DNA of 64,000 nt, from assembly GCF_037975245.1 (NCBI RefSeq), contig NC_092563.1, positions 234,001 through 298,000 of the forward strand. Direction: 5' to 3'. Below, piece by piece: positions 63,673 through 64,000 of the stretch (the first letter of the stretch is position 1; each line of letters opens with the position of its first letter). The stretch comes from Apostichopus japonicus (taxonomy: Eukaryota; Echinodermata; Holothuroidea; Aspidochirotida; Stichopodidae). The notes beneath the pieces were generated by a model, which worked only from the letters and a program-made list of their open reading frames with translations, had not been told where the DNA came from and did no database searches. Both the position numbers and the translations under genes were made by a program.

Positions 63673-63821
63673 TGTAGACATTGTATTTCAAAGTAATCTT
63701 TCAATCCATTCTTTACTTAGTCAATGTTTCCATTGCTTTTTGGTTCACTGATTTTCTATTACTTCAGGGAGTTGGCAGATTCTACAAGTCAAAGAAGAAA
63801 CATGTCATTACCACTCAAACA
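49687..63821 (+). CDS. NFS1: NFS1, mitochondrial cysteine desulfurase, first five coding exons (partial)
   Basis: Exons are 49687-49807, 55427-55479, 60391-60507, 61596-61679 and 63768-63821. They splice in frame (phases 1, 0, 0, 0, and 0 at the last donor), giving 143 residues. An arginine-rich, acid-poor start ([20 protein letters not shown]) fits a mitochondrial targeting peptide. Then come [54 protein letters not shown], the PLP-contacting ESNN, and [15 protein letters not shown], all diagnostic of NFS1/IscS. The enzyme removes sulfur from cysteine for Fe-S cluster assembly, with ISD11 and ISCU. The PLP lysine and the catalytic cysteine loop lie beyond the window. An acceptor CTTCTGCAG at 49640 suggests a 5' non-coding exon. 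Introns 1 and 2 are filled with repeats. No defect was seen in the coding exons. Confidence 0.96.
51058..51617. repeat. Inverted repeat, ~180-bp arms, nested
   Basis: Left arm about 51058-51240 (agtccaggtcaaaatttctt at the edge) and right arm about 51440-51617 (ending aaattttgacccggactt), imperfect reverse complements. It lies inside the 49978-55175 element. A related, more decayed structure is at 61040-61400. Confidence 0.75.
51852..53021. mobile_element. Dispersed repeat with AGCTCATACC termini
   Basis: Starts agctcataccagcatgctgg, itself a short palindrome, and ends ggtatgagct, so the ends are a 10-bp inverted pair. The body includes gggtcaaaggtcacctgtgg and repeated 'gaaacttgg.cacaa' blocks. 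The right third (about 52490-53010) looks like separate inserted sequence, including a G run at 52901-52909. No supported gene. Confidence 0.5.
55490..60138 (+). repeat. 65-bp satellite array (~71 units) in NFS1 intron 2
   Basis: Head-to-tail units of 65 bp read gcatctatgactaggctcaa, then tatctttcaattatttacct, gcagtaaatgtgaggaaaac and acact. The array starts about 11 bp after the exon-2 donor and ends about 250 bp before exon 3. Common variants are caat/catt, gagg/gagt and a 1-bp deletion (cacatgcat). Outer units at the left edge are more diverged. Each unit contains ttatttacctgcag, resembling a 3' splice site. Confidence 0.97.
61040..61400. repeat. Decayed inverted repeat related to 51058-51617
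   Basis: Shares ggatagtccg, the tctaagcat(c/t)ctg.tgaaattt block and ttctcaagatattga with the left arm at 51.1 kb. A partly matching right arm (tgtccaagttcact, tgaatgcaaagttcacctc) ends near 61390. In NFS1 intron 3. Confidence 0.5.
62391..62460. repeat. 21-bp-arm hairpin
   Basis: actcagagtttcacgcattga (62391-62411) and its exact reverse complement (62440-62460) are separated by 28 bp that includes a shorter inner complement (cagac...gtctg). In NFS1 intron 4. It resembles the terminus of a retroelement, but no coding part was found. Confidence 0.8.
63303..63390. repeat. Two adjacent AT-rich hairpins
   Basis: gtaacattactat pairs with atagtaatgttac (63303-63341). Directly after it, caagattctatatata pairs with tatatatagaatcttg (63341-63390). 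In NFS1 intron 4. Confidence 0.85.
63519..63587 (+). ncRNA. tRNA-like pseudogene or SINE head
   Basis: A 69-nt tRNA-like sequence with a consensus A box TAGCCTAGTGG (63524-63534) and B box GGTTCGAATCC (63567-63577). A good T arm (ccggg/cccgg) and an anticodon stem (ccgc/gcgg) around the loop ATATAAA give a nominal anticodon ATA. The acceptor stem pairs poorly, so a functional tRNA is unlikely. It may be the promoter part of a SINE family different from the one at 44.2 kb. Confidence 0.6.
63635..63673. repeat. (TA)n microsatellite
   Basis: About 38 bp of TA alternation, about 95 bp before NFS1 exon 5. Confidence 0.9.
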
Positions 63822-64000
63822 GTAAGTGAAAGCATCTTTACTTTGTTCTAGGTGATCTCAACATTCCTGATACTTATCAAAGATACTGTATAAGAGTTTA
63901 TCAGCAAACCACATTGCTTTCTGGTTCTCACTTTTTCCACCATGTCAGTTTTGTAACTCTTGAATTCTTTATTTCCTGTGATAAAGTCAAAGTTAGTAAT

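Overview
The window looks like a piece of nuclear genome from a marine invertebrate deuterostome. Its genes have introns with GT-AG borders, it is AT-rich and full of interspersed and tandem repeats, and it carries a very large inducible GTPase (VLIG/GVIN) gene, a family known from chordates and other animals. An echinoderm, possibly a sea cucumber, is my best guess. That rests on family distribution and general sequence character, not on a search.

There are four protein-coding loci. (1) At 172-612 on the minus strand is the N-terminal part of a ubiquitin-like protein resembling ANKUB1, cut by the window edge or by an intron. (2) SYS1, a four-pass Golgi membrane protein, is on the plus strand with three coding exons between 4960 and 7679. 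It encodes a complete 157-residue protein. (3) A VLIG/GVIN-type giant GTPase lies on the minus strand at 19313-25224 as one intronless coding stretch of about 1970 residues. Upstream of it, on the same strand, are phase-compatible exons: a death-effector-like (DED) domain exon (28692-29000), three homologous exons of exactly 90 bp (29245-29334, 29793-29882, 32564-32653) and a Lys/Pro-rich exon (33771-33900). I propose that these form one gene encoding [linker repeats]-[DED-like]-[VLIG GTPase]. (4) NFS1, the mitochondrial cysteine desulfurase, is on the plus strand. Five coding exons from 49687 to 63821 encode the presequence and the first third of the enzyme, and the gene continues beyond the window.

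The rest is mobile and repetitive DNA. Retroelement debris includes a Gypsy-type LTR fragment (14.2-15.1 kb), a CR1-like non-LTR element (30.1-31.7 kb) and tRNA-derived SINEs (2.5 kb; 44.2 kb, split by a later insertion). DNA-transposon relics include a hAT-like element with an 8-bp target duplication (34663-35633), a TIR element inside the SINE with a 5-bp duplication (44495-46290), a family of AT-rich palindromic MITEs (35.9, 36.3 and 41.5 kb) and a 5.2-kb element with ~740-bp inverted termini in NFS1 intron 1. There are several foldback structures, including a perfect 102-bp-arm palindrome at 12.6-12.8 kb. Tandem arrays have 28-, 14/15-, 15-, 22-, 190- and 65-bp units. The 65-bp satellite fills 4.65 kb of NFS1 intron 2, and each monomer carries a splice-acceptor-like sequence.

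The genes are not an operon or a pathway. SYS1 (Golgi traffic) and NFS1 (Fe-S and sulfur metabolism) are housekeeping genes. The DED/VLIG locus is a probable innate-immunity gene and the most unusual item here.
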